A stretch of DNA of 64,000 bases from JABFRJ01 sp963847145 (GTDB lineage Bacteria; Pseudomonadota; Alphaproteobacteria; Rhizobiales; Hyphomicrobiaceae), in contig CAWJYN010000004.1 in assembly GCA_963847145.1 (NCBI GenBank), positions 62,001-126,000 on the forward strand. Reading direction: 5' to 3'. The first letter of the stretch is position 1. The number at the start of each line of letters is the position of its first letter. Shown one piece after another: positions 8,318 through 17,077 of the stretch. The position numbers and the translations under genes are program-made. Below the pieces are notes generated by a model. That model ran no database searches. It was not told the DNA's origin and saw nothing but the letters and a program-made list of their open reading frames with translations.

Positions 8318-10348
8318 ATGGCTGCCTGGATCGCCCAGAATATGGCGCCGATCATGTTCGCCTCGCTCGTGCTGTTCTTGCTGCTCGGATACCCGGTAGC
8401 ATTTTCGCTCGGTGCGTGCGGATTGATCTTCTTCGTTATCGGCGTTGAACTCGCGCCGCTCTCGAAAGGTGCGATCTCGCTCTCCTGGCCGTTACTGCAA
8501 TCGCTCCCTGAACGCATATTCGGGGTCATGGCCAACGATACGCTGCTCGCCATTCCGTTCTTTACACTCATGGGGCTCGTACTCGAACGCTCCGGCATGG
8601 CGGAAGATCTGCTCGACACCATCGGGCAGTTGTTTGGCACCATTCGCGGCGGTCTCGCTTACGCGGTCGTGTTCGTCGGCGCATTGCTGGCAGCCACGAC
8701 CGGCGTTGTTGCGGCATCTGTCATTTCGATGGGCCTCATCTCGCTGCCGATCATGCTGCGCTACGGCTATGACCGCCGTGTCGCCGCCGGCGTCATTGCC
8801 GCATCGGGTACGCTCGCGCAGATCATCCCGCCGTCGCTGGTGCTGATCGTCATGGCCGACCAGCTCGGCAAGTCTGTCGGTGATATGTACGAAGCTGCGT
8901 TCATTCCTGGCATGGTGCTGGCGTGCCTCTACGCTGGCTATATTTTCCTCGTGACGATGATCAAGCCGGAGTATGCGCCAGGACTTCCCGCGGCAGACGT
9001 CGCCTTCAAGGAAAAGGCCGGCAGCCCGATGGAAGGGTTCCTGGCGCGGTTCGGTGGTCTCGCCGTTGCTGCCGTTGCCGCTTACTTTGTCTATACGTCC
9101 TATGGCGACATCATCAATGGCATCGTCACCGGGAGCTTTGGTTCTAAGATTTGGGCTGCAATCCAGGTGATGTTCATCGCCTACCTGTTCAAGGTTGGCT
9201 TGACGTTTCTCGCCTCCGGTCGCGACGAACGCGGCCTTGCAACCCTGCTGGCATTGTCGCTGGTTTCGGCTGTCGTCGGCGTGACGTTCATGAGTGGTAT
9301 GAATGCGAAAGCGCTCGCGGCCGGCGGCAAGGCTTACAGTGGTGCCGACTTCGTCGTGCTCTGCATGGGCGTCGGGATCATTCTGGCGTTCGCGCTGGCC
9401 TGCGTGAACTGGGCGCTGGGCAAAGCGACAGGATTCCGCTTCATCTCGCAACTGGCGCAGCAAGTCACCTTTGTCATGGTGCCGCCGCTGTTCCTTATCT
9501 TCCTGGTGCTCGGCACCATCTTCATCGGCGTCGCAACGCCGACGGAAGGCGGTGCCATGGGTGCCGTCGGTTCGATCCTGCTGGCGATATTCAAACGCTG
9601 GCTGGATGGCAATCCGAAGCGGTTTAACTTGTCACTTCTCAAGTCGGCCGTTGAAGCGACCGCCAAGCTCAGCGCGTTTGTGGTGTTCATTCTGGTCGGT
9701 GCGCGCATCTTCTCGCTCACCTTCTATGGTGTGAACGGCCACCTCTGGGTCGAGCATCTGTTGACGTCATTGCCCGGTGGCCCGACAGGCTTCCTCATTT
9801 TCGTCAACGTGATGATCTTCCTGCTCGCGTTCTTCCTCGACTTCTTCGAGCTGGCGTTCATCGTCGTCCCGCTGCTGGTCGCGCCGGCGACGACACTGGG
9901 GATCGATTTGATCTGGCTGGGCGTCATTCTCGGCGTGAACATGCAGACCTCGTTCATGCACCCGCCGTTCGGGTTTGCCCTGTTCTACCTGCGCTCGGTC
10001 GCGCCCACGCAGGCGTTCAAGGACAAGGTGACCGGCAAGATGACGGACGGCGTGACCACTGGGCAGATCTACTACGGTGCGATCCCGTTCGTGATCATCC
10101 AGTGCATCATGGTGGGTCTTGTCATCGCCTTCCCGAACATGGTGATGCACTACAAGAAGTCTTCGCCCGACGTTGATACATCGACGATCCAGATCACCGT
10201 TCCGAGCAGCGGCATTCCTGGATTGCCCGGAATTCCGGGTGGCCTGAGCCTCCCACCACCGCCTGCACTCGGTGGTTCAGCGCCAGCAATGCCGGGGCTG
10301 GGGAGTGGATTGCCGCCACCGCCGCCGTTATCGCCACCCAAGCAGTAA
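8318..10348 (+). CDS. TRAP transporter large permease subunit (DctM-like), enlarged
   Basis: A 676-residue permease, against about 430 for a standard DctM. The N-terminal part is typical (LLLGYPVAFSLGACGLIFFV; LLAATTGVVAASVISMGLIS; SGTLAQIIPPSLVLIVMADQ). An additional block of about 150 residues with several extra hydrophobic segments lies between residues about 245 and 395. The family pattern then resumes at GVATPTEGGAMGAVGSILLA. The end is also unusual: the last 45 or so residues are Pro/Gly-rich, with repeated PPPP runs (LPPPPALGG, LPPPPPLSPPKQ). It pairs with the small permease upstream. No periplasmic receptor gene (dctP) is present in the flanking genes, so substrate is unknown. A hairpin with a T-tract follows at 10385-10427. 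Confidence 0.9.
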   Translation: MAAWIAQNMAPIMFASLVLFLLLGYPVAFSLGACGLIFFVIGVELAPLSKGAISLSWPLLQSLPERIFGVMANDTLLAIPFFTLMGLVLERSGMAEDLLDTIGQLFGTIRGGLAYAVVFVGALLAATTGVVAASVISMGLISLPIMLRYGYDRRVAAGVIAASGTLAQIIPPSLVLIVMADQLGKSVGDMYEAAFIPGMVLACLYAGYIFLVTMIKPEYAPGLPAADVAFKEKAGSPMEGFLARFGGLAVAAVAAYFVYTSYGDIINGIVTGSFGSKIWAAIQVMFIAYLFKVGLTFLASGRDERGLATLLALSLVSAVVGVTFMSGMNAKALAAGGKAYSGADFVVLCMGVGIILAFALACVNWALGKATGFRFISQLAQQVTFVMVPPLFLIFLVLGTIFIGVATPTEGGAMGAVGSILLAIFKRWLDGNPKRFNLSLLKSAVEATAKLSAFVVFILVGARIFSLTFYGVNGHLWVEHLLTSLPGGPTGFLIFVNVMIFLLAFFLDFFELAFIVVPLLVAPATTLGIDLIWLGVILGVNMQTSFMHPPFGFALFYLRSVAPTQAFKDKVTGKMTDGVTTGQIYYGAIPFVIIQCIMVGLVIAFPNMVMHYKKSSPDVDTSTIQITVPSSGIPGLPGIPGGLSLPPPPALGGSAPAMPGLGSGLPPPPPLSPPKQ

Positions 10349-10384
10349 CGCGACCGCTTTGGTTGCCGCTTCAGAATGAACTAC

Positions 10385-10427
10385 AAGCCTCGCCGGCCGA
10401 ACGCCGAGCGGGGCTTGTCTGTTTTTT
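10385..10427 (+). terminator. Rho-independent terminator after the TRAP permease genes
   Basis: AAGCCTCGC (10385-10393) pairs with GCGGGGCTT (10408-10416), nine base pairs including one T-G wobble, closely followed by a six-T run at 10422-10427. It lies 37 bp after the large-permease stop codon on the same strand. Confidence 0.75.
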
Positions 10428-10573
10428 AAGTCCTGGGGTCGGTCGCGGCAGACTGTTTGCAAAGATTGTAAAGCGTCTGGAAAGACAGTCGTGGCCAAGT
10501 TTAGGACCAATTGTGATCGAGTATTAACGATCTTGGCGCACAACCCTGTCTGACAGACAGGATCAGAAATCCC

Positions 10574-11560
10574 ATGAAAGCCCTAGTTTTCGACGACCTC
10601 GGTCGGATGTGGTCCAGCGCAAACATGGCCTTCGAGGAGGCTTTTTCGGTTCCTAAGAACCAGGCAAGCGTCACGAAATATGCCGTCAAGCCGCTGGGCT
10701 TTGTCGCCATCGACCTGTTCGGGCAATCGGCCCAGATCCGCTGTGCGTTGCCGGTCGTCGCCGAGCCAGCGCTGGCTGCCGCTTTCGCCTGGCTCCGCCA
10801 GCGGCGCTTTGAACGCATCGCCATCGATTACTACGACGGCGACTGGAAGTTGGCCGTCGCGCGATCATCCGAAGCAGCCATTGCCTTGTTGTCGGAGCTG
10901 ATGGCCAACACGCCGCGCTGTCCGTCGCCGCAGCTCATGCTGCGCCGCCTTCACGTGTCTGAGCTGCAGCGCGTGCCGTCTTTTGCGCGGCTGCATGCCG
11001 AATGGCAGGCCGGTCTCGCCGGGCTGATCCCTTTTGATGCGCTGAACCTGGCTCAGCGGCACCTCGGTGATCGCTACGTTGTCTATGAGTTGGCCGGGGA
11101 CGGGCAGCTTTACTTCACGCAGATCGGCCGGGGTTTCAACCACTTCGGCTCTGACTGGACGGCGACGCGCCGCGGGTTGCCGATTACGGCCCAGCCCGAT
11201 CCGGTCTATGCCGCGTGGATTGCCGGTCACTACCGCGAAGCGCTCGATGCGAATGCCGCCCGCTTCGACGACTTTGATGTCTTCGCATCCAATGCAACCG
11301 GCCGGCGCGTTCGCTTCCGCCTCAAGCGCATCATACTGCCCGTCATCGTCGCAGGACGTCCGCCGCAGCTGATCGGCGGCTCGGTTATCGACGAACGCAT
11401 TGATCTGCGCCTGGACGCCCTAAACGCACTGCTCAAAACCAGCGTCGCGGGCGCAGTGCGAGCAGAGCACAGGGTGCCGGTGGATGGTCAGTTGCTGCCT
11501 GCCACGTCACCATCGGCAGATGTGTCACGCTTAGCGCAAGAAGAGGTGCCGGCGCGCTGA
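10574..11560 (+). CDS. Hypothetical protein, possible PAS-like sensory fold in the C-terminal half
   Basis: No family could be assigned with confidence. The 328-residue product appears soluble: no signal peptide or membrane segment. Residues about 150-275 run YVVYELAGDGQLYFTQIGRG, then DWTATRRGLPITAQPDP, then a strand RFRLKRIILPVIVAGRPPQL ending in a DERIDLR-like segment. This ordering resembles alphaproteobacterial PAS-type proteins, in which the closing strand carries an RxxxPV motif. No HTH, kinase or cyclase domain is attached. A terminator separates it from the TRAP genes, and the H-NS-like gene follows after about 90 bp. A sensory or adaptor role would be inference. Confidence 0.5.
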   Translation: MKALVFDDLGRMWSSANMAFEEAFSVPKNQASVTKYAVKPLGFVAIDLFGQSAQIRCALPVVAEPALAAAFAWLRQRRFERIAIDYYDGDWKLAVARSSEAAIALLSELMANTPRCPSPQLMLRRLHVSELQRVPSFARLHAEWQAGLAGLIPFDALNLAQRHLGDRYVVYELAGDGQLYFTQIGRGFNHFGSDWTATRRGLPITAQPDPVYAAWIAGHYREALDANAARFDDFDVFASNATGRRVRFRLKRIILPVIVAGRPPQLIGGSVIDERIDLRLDALNALLKTSVAGAVRAEHRVPVDGQLLPATSPSADVSRLAQEEVPAR

Positions 11561-11651
11561 TTGCGCAATCTTTCGTTGTAAAAATGTCACCTATTCTATA
11601 TGATATATTTATAACAACTTCGCCGGATACATGAATTACAGGACGTTGCGT

Positions 11652-12008
11652 ATGCTTCCTTTTGATATCGACAGAATGACATTGTCGGAACTTGTCGGAC
11701 TTGACCGGCAGATCAAAGGTGCATTGAGCGTCAACCGGGACCGGGAGTGGGCCGCATTCAAGGCCCAGATGGACGTTGTCATCGCGCAGTTTGGCATGAC
11801 GCGAGAGGATGTGGCGGCCGTTTACGGGTTTGCCGCCGCGCAGCGGTCCCGCAAAGGTGTTAAAGTCGCAGTGAAGTATCGGAACCCGCAAAACCCTCGC
11901 GAGACGTGGACGGGCCGCGGCCGCCAGCCACGCTGGCTGGTGGCGCTGCTGGCGGCCGGCCACCGGCTCGATGCGTTTCTGGTCACACCTCACGCCGCCA
12001 CGCGCTGA
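11652..12008 (+). CDS. H-NS family DNA-binding protein
   Basis: About 118 residues. The N-terminal helix (MTLSELVGLDRQIKGALSVN) would dimerise. The C-terminal part contains the H-NS DNA-binding motif, here KYRNPQNPRETWTGRGRQPR, followed by WLVALLAAGHRLDAFLV. H-NS-like proteins bind AT-rich DNA and silence genes; the alphaproteobacterial group acts similarly to HvrA/Bv3F. The start at 11652 is preceded by AGGA at an 8-base spacing; an ATG at 11631 in frame would add seven residues without a ribosome site. The 70 bases before the gene are strikingly AT-rich for this window, including a TATATGATATATTTATAAC-like run, which could itself be an H-NS autoregulatory site (inference). Confidence 0.85.
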   Translation: MLPFDIDRMTLSELVGLDRQIKGALSVNRDREWAAFKAQMDVVIAQFGMTREDVAAVYGFAAAQRSRKGVKVAVKYRNPQNPRETWTGRGRQPRWLVALLAAGHRLDAFLVTPHAATR

Positions 12009-12139
12009 CACAACGACGGGCAGTCTTAAGTGGCCGGGGCTGACGGCACTCCCGCATTTGAGGGTTGCATCAGGCAAGATCGGCGGTCACTTTGGCCGTC
12101 TGTGAAGGGCCGCTCTCTGGCCGATCCTATGGACTGCCG

Positions 12140-13432
12140 ATGACGGACATTGCTGCGCGCGTCTACAATCATACTTGGAAGATCGACCCGATCGTGCGCT
12201 CGATGCTCGATACTGATTTCTATAAGCTACTGATGGCGCAAACGATTTTCAGGCGTCATGCCGAAACGGCCGTCACCTTCGGCATTATCAATCGCTCAAC
12301 GCACGTGCCGCTCGGCCGCCTTATCGACATCGGTGAGCTGCGTGAGCAGTTGGATCATATCCGCAGCCTCTCCCTCACGCGCGGCGAAAGCACCTGGCTG
12401 CGCGGCAACATGTTCTATGGCAAGCGGCAGATGTTCGCGCCGGAGTTCATCCAATGGCTGGAGGGGTTCCGGTTTCCGGCCTACGCGTTGGAGCGAACCG
12501 GTGATCAGTACGAGTTGGTTTTCGAGGGCCCCTGGCTCGAGACGACAATGTGGGAGATCCCGGCGCTGGCGGTGATCATGGAGCTGCATAGCCGTGCCGT
12601 TTTAAAAGACCTCGGCAAGTTCGAACTGCAAGTACTCTATGCCCGCTCGATGACGCGCGTGTGGGAGAAGATCCAGCGCCTCAAGTCGTTACAAAACCTC
12701 GGCATTGCTGATTTTGGCACCCGCCGCCGGCATGGCTTTCTCTGGCAGGACTGGTGCGTGCAGGCGATGCTGGAAGGGCTTGGCCCATCGTTTCTCGGCA
12801 CGTCCAACTGCCTTATCGCCATGCGGCGCGAGGTGGAGGCCGTTGGCACCAACGCGCACGAGCTGCCGATGGTCTACGCGGCACTCGCGGAGACGCCGGC
12901 TGAACTGGCTGAAGCGCCTTATCGCGTTCTCGCCGACTGGCAGGAGGACTATGAAGGCAACCTGCGAATCATCCTGCCCGACACGTTCGGCAGCCAACGC
13001 TTCCTCGACAAGGCTCCAGGGTGGATCGAGCAGTGGACCGGCATCCGCATTGACAGCGGCGACCCCATCGAAGGTGGCGAGCGCGCCATCCGTTGGTGGA
13101 AAGCGCGTGGACAGGACCCCAAGGGCAAGCTGGCGATTTTTTCCGATGGCCTGGATGTCGAAGAGATCGAGCGGCTACATGCGCATTTCAAGGGACGTAT
13201 CCGCACCGGCTTTGGCTGGGGGACACTCCTCACCAACGACTTCCGCGGGCTTGGCCCGGATGGCCGTCTCGACCCGTTCTCGATCGTCTGTAAGGTCTTG
13301 GCAGTGAATGACAAACCGGCGGTGAAACTGTCCGACAACCCGCTCAAAGCCATCGGCCCCCCCGGCGAGATCGCCCGCTACCGTCAGATTTTCGGCGTCG
13401 GCGAAACGGCAAGGACGCCAGTCCTGGTCTGA
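12140..13432 (+). CDS. pncB: Nicotinate phosphoribosyltransferase
   Basis: A 430-residue enzyme that converts nicotinate and PRPP to nicotinate mononucleotide in the Preiss-Handler NAD salvage route. Recognisable family segments are MLDTDFYKLLMAQTIFRRH near the N-terminus, FGTRRRHGFLWQDW in the middle, IDSGDPIEGGERAI and KLAIFSDGLDVEEIERL in the phosphate-binding barrel, and GFGWGTLLTND near the C-terminus. Length matches bacterial PncB. The start at 12140 (MTDIAARVYNHT) is preferred over an extension to 12065 that is not family-like. The transhydrogenase genes follow on the same strand, giving an NAD(P)-themed neighbourhood, but the 140-bp gaps argue against one tight operon. Confidence 0.93.
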   Translation: MTDIAARVYNHTWKIDPIVRSMLDTDFYKLLMAQTIFRRHAETAVTFGIINRSTHVPLGRLIDIGELREQLDHIRSLSLTRGESTWLRGNMFYGKRQMFAPEFIQWLEGFRFPAYALERTGDQYELVFEGPWLETTMWEIPALAVIMELHSRAVLKDLGKFELQVLYARSMTRVWEKIQRLKSLQNLGIADFGTRRRHGFLWQDWCVQAMLEGLGPSFLGTSNCLIAMRREVEAVGTNAHELPMVYAALAETPAELAEAPYRVLADWQEDYEGNLRIILPDTFGSQRFLDKAPGWIEQWTGIRIDSGDPIEGGERAIRWWKARGQDPKGKLAIFSDGLDVEEIERLHAHFKGRIRTGFGWGTLLTNDFRGLGPDGRLDPFSIVCKVLAVNDKPAVKLSDNPLKAIGPPGEIARYRQIFGVGETARTPVLV

Positions 13433-13575
13433 GGCCTGGTGTGAAGACTGGATAGCCGCTCATCAGTGGCCCTGCGCACATGTGGTCACTTGATGACCAA
13501 CGGCTGCTGCGTTACGACACCGTTGAGACGAGTGTACCGCGTTCATCACTGAGCTTTTCCGCTTTGCGAGGCAGC

Positions 13576-13719
13576 ATGACCATCGATACCAAGGGTGGCC
13601 ACCCGGCCATGGACTACCCTGAGCATACGCGTACCTATTCCGGCTTCGTTCGCGGCGCGGTTATTCTGACCGTGTTCGTCGCATTGCTGCTGCTCGGCAT
13701 GCTGGTGATGCTGGTCTGA
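13576..13719 (+). CDS. aa3-type cytochrome c oxidase subunit IV-like small membrane protein
   Basis: A 47-residue protein with a short polar N-terminus (DYPEHTRTYSGFVRG) and one C-terminal membrane helix (AVILTVFVALLLLGMLVMLV). Both length and the YPEHxxTYxxF pattern fit the bacterial aa3-type oxidase subunit IV family, a single-helix accessory subunit of the heme-copper oxidase. In many Hyphomicrobiales this gene sits in front of pntA exactly as here, away from the oxidase operon. The ATG at 13576 gives the family length; an upstream in-frame start at 13480 would add 32 unrelated residues. Confidence 0.82.
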   Translation: MTIDTKGGHPAMDYPEHTRTYSGFVRGAVILTVFVALLLLGMLVMLV

Positions 13720-13923
13720 ACAAAGCTTGCCCCGGCGTCCAAGCGCGTTCACCTCAGTGACGCATTCCGATTGGCGCAGCCTTGTTTCGCATGTAACGAT
13801 TGCACGCGTACACCGTCCCTCCCAAGCCGCCCGGCTTGGTGGTGTCGCGCAGACCGTCTCGAATGCCTGCTTACTTATCCCGTCCTGCCCACCTGTCCCC
13901 CCGAAGGCCAGCCGAGGTCGTCC

Positions 13924-15099
13924 ATGACCATTATTGCCGTCACGTCCGAGCATCAATCCAAGTCACGGACCGCTGTGTCCCCGGAGACGGTCAAGAAGTT
14001 GACTGCGCTGGGCTGTCAGGTGCGCGTTGAAAGTGGTGCCGGCTTGCGGTCACGCTTTTCAGACGAGACGCTTGCTGGCGCTGGCGCACAGATCATGAAG
14101 ACGGCCGCCGCAACGTTGTCTGGCGCCGACATCCTGTTGAAAGTGCGGCGCCCTTCGGCCGACGAACTGAAGGCGTTGAAGCCGGGCGCGCTCGTCGCTG
14201 CCATGATCAGTCCGCACGATGATCGGGCCGGTCTCGACGCGTTGGCCGGTGTTGGCGCCAATGTTTTCTCCATGGAGTTCATGCCACGTATTACACGTGC
14301 GCAATCGATGGACGTGCTGTCGTCGCAGGCCAACCTTGCGGGCTACAAAGCGGTGATCGACGCCGCCGCGATGTTTGAACAGGCCGTGCCGATGATGATG
14401 ACGGCCGCCGGCACCGTGCCAGCTGCCAAGGTGTTTGTGATGGGTGCCGGCGTCGCTGGTTTGCAGGCGATTGCCACGGCGCGGCGGCTCGGCGCGATCG
14501 TCACGGCGACCGACGTGCGGCCAGCATCTAAGGAACAAGTCGCCTCGCTCGGCGGCAAGTTCATCGCCGTTGAAGACGACGAGTTCAAACAGGCGCAAAC
14601 CGCCGCCGGCTATGCCAAGCCGATGAGCGCTGAGTATCAAAAAAAGCAGGCTGAGCTCGTCGCCAATCACATCAAGACACAAGACATTGTCATCACCACC
14701 GCGCTGATCCCTGGCCGCCCGGCGCCCAAGCTGATCACAACCGCAATGGTCGAAAGCATGAAATCTGGCGCAGTGATCGTCGATCTCGCAGCCGAGCGCG
14801 GTGGCAACTGCGAACTGACCCAGCCCGACAAAGTGGTCGAGCACAAAGGCGTCACCATCGCTGGTCCGCTCAATCTCGCCGGTGAGATTCCGGTCAACGC
14901 GTCGAGCCTCTACGCCAAGAACCTGTACGCGTTCCTGGAGACCATGTTCGACAAGAAGACGAAAGCCTTCGGCATCAACTGGGACGACGAGATCATCAAA
15001 GGCACGCTGGTTGCCAAGGATGGAAAAATCGTCCACCCGAGCCTCGCACCGCAGCCCGTGCCAGCAAGTGCGCCCAACGGCGCCATCAAGGGAGCTTGA
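13924..15099 (+). CDS. pntAA: Proton-translocating NAD(P) transhydrogenase, alpha-1 subunit (NAD-binding dI)
   Basis: A 391-residue soluble NAD(H)-binding subunit. The fold shares the alanine-dehydrogenase layout: TVLKV-like ILLKVRRPSADELKAL, then SMEFMPRITRAQSMDVLSSQ, the Rossmann GAGVAGLQAIATARRLGA, the partner loop RPASKEQVASLGGKF, and ERGGNCELTQPDK. With the two membrane-associated subunits it couples hydride transfer from NADH to NADP+ to inward proton flow. This is the three-polypeptide arrangement seen in Rhodospirillum and relatives, in contrast to the two-gene form of enteric bacteria. The start at 13924 was chosen because MTIIAVTSEHQ is the family start; the 51 codons upstream are non-homologous. 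The alpha-2 gene begins 1 bp after the stop codon. Confidence 0.93.
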   Translation: MTIIAVTSEHQSKSRTAVSPETVKKLTALGCQVRVESGAGLRSRFSDETLAGAGAQIMKTAAATLSGADILLKVRRPSADELKALKPGALVAAMISPHDDRAGLDALAGVGANVFSMEFMPRITRAQSMDVLSSQANLAGYKAVIDAAAMFEQAVPMMMTAAGTVPAAKVFVMGAGVAGLQAIATARRLGAIVTATDVRPASKEQVASLGGKFIAVEDDEFKQAQTAAGYAKPMSAEYQKKQAELVANHIKTQDIVITTALIPGRPAPKLITTAMVESMKSGAVIVDLAAERGGNCELTQPDKVVEHKGVTIAGPLNLAGEIPVNASSLYAKNLYAFLETMFDKKTKAFGINWDDEIIKGTLVAKDGKIVHPSLAPQPVPASAPNGAIKGA

Positions 15100-15100
15100 G

Positions 15101-15475
15101 ATGAAAACGCTCGCATTGACCTTGGCTCTCGCGTTGTTTGCGGCGCCTGCCTATGCGGCGGGTGGTGCTGGCATTGATCCCATTGTTTATGAGCTGATGG
15201 TGTTCGTGATTGCGATCTTCGTCGGCTATTTCGTGGTGTGGTCGGTGACGCCAGCGCTGCACACGCCGCTCATGAGCGTAACCAACGCCATTTCGTCGGT
15301 GATCGTAGTCGGCGCGCTGCTGTCCGTCGGCGTGCTCGCGATTACGTCGGGCAGCTACCTGGCCAAGTTCTTCGGATTTCTGGCGCTGATCATGGCGTCG
15401 GTAAACATCTTTGGCGGCTTTCTCGTCACGCAGCGCATGCTTGCGATGTACAAGAAGAAGGAACCGAAGAAGTGA
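15101..15475 (+). CDS. pntAB: NAD(P) transhydrogenase, alpha-2 subunit (membrane dII part)
   Basis: A 124-residue membrane subunit supplying the first helices of the proton channel. It begins with a hydrophobic stretch resembling a signal sequence (MKTLALTLALALFAAPAYAA). Three more segments follow: IDPIVYELMVFVIAIFVGYF, SVIVVGALLSVGVLAITSGS and FFGFLALIMASVNIFGGFLV. VTQRMLAMYKKK is the expected C-terminus. The ATG lies 1 bp after the pntAA stop with a GGAGC ribosome site inside the pntAA end, so translation is probably coupled. The usual tight spacing to pntB is broken here by 165 bp containing an inverted repeat. Confidence 0.93.
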   Translation: MKTLALTLALALFAAPAYAAGGAGIDPIVYELMVFVIAIFVGYFVVWSVTPALHTPLMSVTNAISSVIVVGALLSVGVLAITSGSYLAKFFGFLALIMASVNIFGGFLVTQRMLAMYKKKEPKK

Positions 15476-15483
15476 AGTGAAGT

Positions 15484-15618
15484 GAGGCAATGGGGAATGG
15501 GCATTGGGCAATGGCACCGTCGAACCAAAGCCTAAGACCTGCGGCGCGCGGGCGTCGGAGAAGATGACCGCGCCACACCGTTTAACTATTGCCCATTCCC
15601 CATTCCCCCTATTGCCTC
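15484..15618. repeat. Long imperfect inverted repeat between pntAB and pntB
   Basis: The left arm from 15484 begins GAGGCAATGGGGAATGGGCA, and the right arm ending at 15618 reads as its imperfect complement (CATTCCCC, ATTGCCTC). The arms are about 30 bases with an intervening segment of about 70 bases. AATGGG/CCCATT units recur inside each arm. It fills nearly the whole gap between two subunit genes that are normally adjacent, so it looks like an inserted small non-coding element. No reading frame of its own was recognised. Confidence 0.65.
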
Positions 15619-15640
15619 GTCCCCGGAGCACCGTCCCCCA

Positions 15641-17065
15641 ATGACCGCCAACGTCGCAGCCCTGCTCTATCTCGTCTCCGGTGTGCTGTTCATCATGGCG
15701 TTGCGCGGGCTGTCGAGCCCGGTGACGTCGCGCATGGGCAACATCTTCGGCATGGTCGGCATGACGATTGCCATCCTGACAACGCTCACGCAGCTCGGCG
15801 ACGTTGACGGCCTCATGACCTGGTTCCTGATCCTGGCCGGGCTCGCGATCGGCGGCGGCATCGGCGCCTACATGGCGCGCACCATCGCCATGACGATGAT
15901 GCCGGAGTTGGTCGCCGCGTTCCACAGTCTCGTGGGTCTCGCAGCAGTGTTTACGGCGGCTGGCGCGCTTTATGCGCCAGAAGCGTTCGGCATTCTGGCC
16001 AATCCTGCGCGGGTGGCTGAGGGCATCAAGGGCGCGAGCCTCGTTGAGATGGCACTTGGCGTTGCCATTGGCGCAATTACGTTCACGGGTTCAGTGATCG
16101 CCTTTATGAAGCTGTCCGGCCGCATGTCAGGCAAGCCGATCATTCTTCCTGCGCGGCACATGGTGAACCTCGCGCTCGGCCTGTTCATTATCTTGCTGGT
16201 TTATTGGTTCGTGCAGTCGGGTGGATCGGCGTGGCTGTTCTGGATGATCACAATTGCCGCGCTGATTTTTGGTGCGCTCATCATCGTGCCCATCGGTGGC
16301 GCCGACATGCCGGTGGTGGTGTCGATGTTGAACTCCTATTCGGGCTGGGCTGCGGCCGGCATCGGATTCACGCTTGGCAACATCGCGTTGATCATCACAG
16401 GTGCGCTGGTGGGTTCATCTGGCGCGATCCTGTCCTACATCATGTGTAAGGGCATGAACCGGTCGTTTATCTCGGTGATTGCCGGCGGGTTCGGTGGCGA
16501 AGTGGCTGCCGCAACCGGTGAGAAGGGCGAGCAAAAGCCGGTTAAACTTGGCTCGGCGGAAGACGCAGCGTTCCTGCTCAAGAACGCCGGCAAGGTGATC
16601 ATCGTGCCTGGTTACGGCATGGCGGTCGCGCAGGCCCAGCACGCGCTGCGCGAGATGGCCGACAATCTCAAGAAGGCCGGCGTCGAAGTGAAGTACGCGA
16701 TCCACCCGGTTGCTGGCCGCATGCCCGGACACATGAATGTGCTGCTCGCCGAAGCGAACGTGCCGTATGACGAGGTGTTCGAGCTTGAGGACATCAACTC
16801 GGAGTTTTCGCAGGCTGACGCGGTGTATGTAATCGGCGCCAACGATGTCGTGAACCCAGCGGCGGAAGAAGACAAAACCTCGCCAATCTACGGCATGCCC
16901 GTCCTGCAGGTCTGGAAAGCCGGCACGGTGTTGTTCAACAAGCGCTCGCTGGCGTCAGGTTACGCCGGCATCGACAACGCCGTGTTCTACCGCGACAACA
17001 CCGTCATGGTGCTCGGCGACGCCAAGAAAATGACCGAAGACATCGTCAAGGGCTTGGCGCACTGA
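15641..17065 (+). CDS. pntB: NAD(P) transhydrogenase, beta subunit (dII membrane and NADP-binding dIII)
   Basis: A 474-residue protein. The first 270 residues hold about nine membrane helices. The soluble dIII domain starts near 295 and carries the NADP-binding signature: VPGYGMAVAQAQHALREMAD, then HPVAGRMPGHMNVLLAEANV, VIGANDVVNPAA, and the lid KRSLASGYAGIDN. Together with pntAA and pntAB it makes the membrane enzyme that generates NADPH at the expense of the proton gradient. Length and start (MTANVAALLYLVSGVLFI) match the family. It ends 12 bp before the convergent TIGR02466 gene, with no evident terminator hairpin. Confidence 0.95.
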   Translation: MTANVAALLYLVSGVLFIMALRGLSSPVTSRMGNIFGMVGMTIAILTTLTQLGDVDGLMTWFLILAGLAIGGGIGAYMARTIAMTMMPELVAAFHSLVGLAAVFTAAGALYAPEAFGILANPARVAEGIKGASLVEMALGVAIGAITFTGSVIAFMKLSGRMSGKPIILPARHMVNLALGLFIILLVYWFVQSGGSAWLFWMITIAALIFGALIIVPIGGADMPVVVSMLNSYSGWAAAGIGFTLGNIALIITGALVGSSGAILSYIMCKGMNRSFISVIAGGFGGEVAAATGEKGEQKPVKLGSAEDAAFLLKNAGKVIIVPGYGMAVAQAQHALREMADNLKKAGVEVKYAIHPVAGRMPGHMNVLLAEANVPYDEVFELEDINSEFSQADAVYVIGANDVVNPAAEEDKTSPIYGMPVLQVWKAGTVLFNKRSLASGYAGIDNAVFYRDNTVMVLGDAKKMTEDIVKGLAH

Positions 17066-17077
17066 GGCTGCACCCAC

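Noticed and set aside
8492..9463. A 323-codon frame antisense to the TRAP large permease
   Set aside because: Very rich in His, Arg, Asp and Gln, typical of the complement of a membrane-protein gene.
14059..15036. A 325-codon frame antisense to pntAA
   Set aside because: The transhydrogenase reading is complete with cofactor motifs; the antisense product has none.
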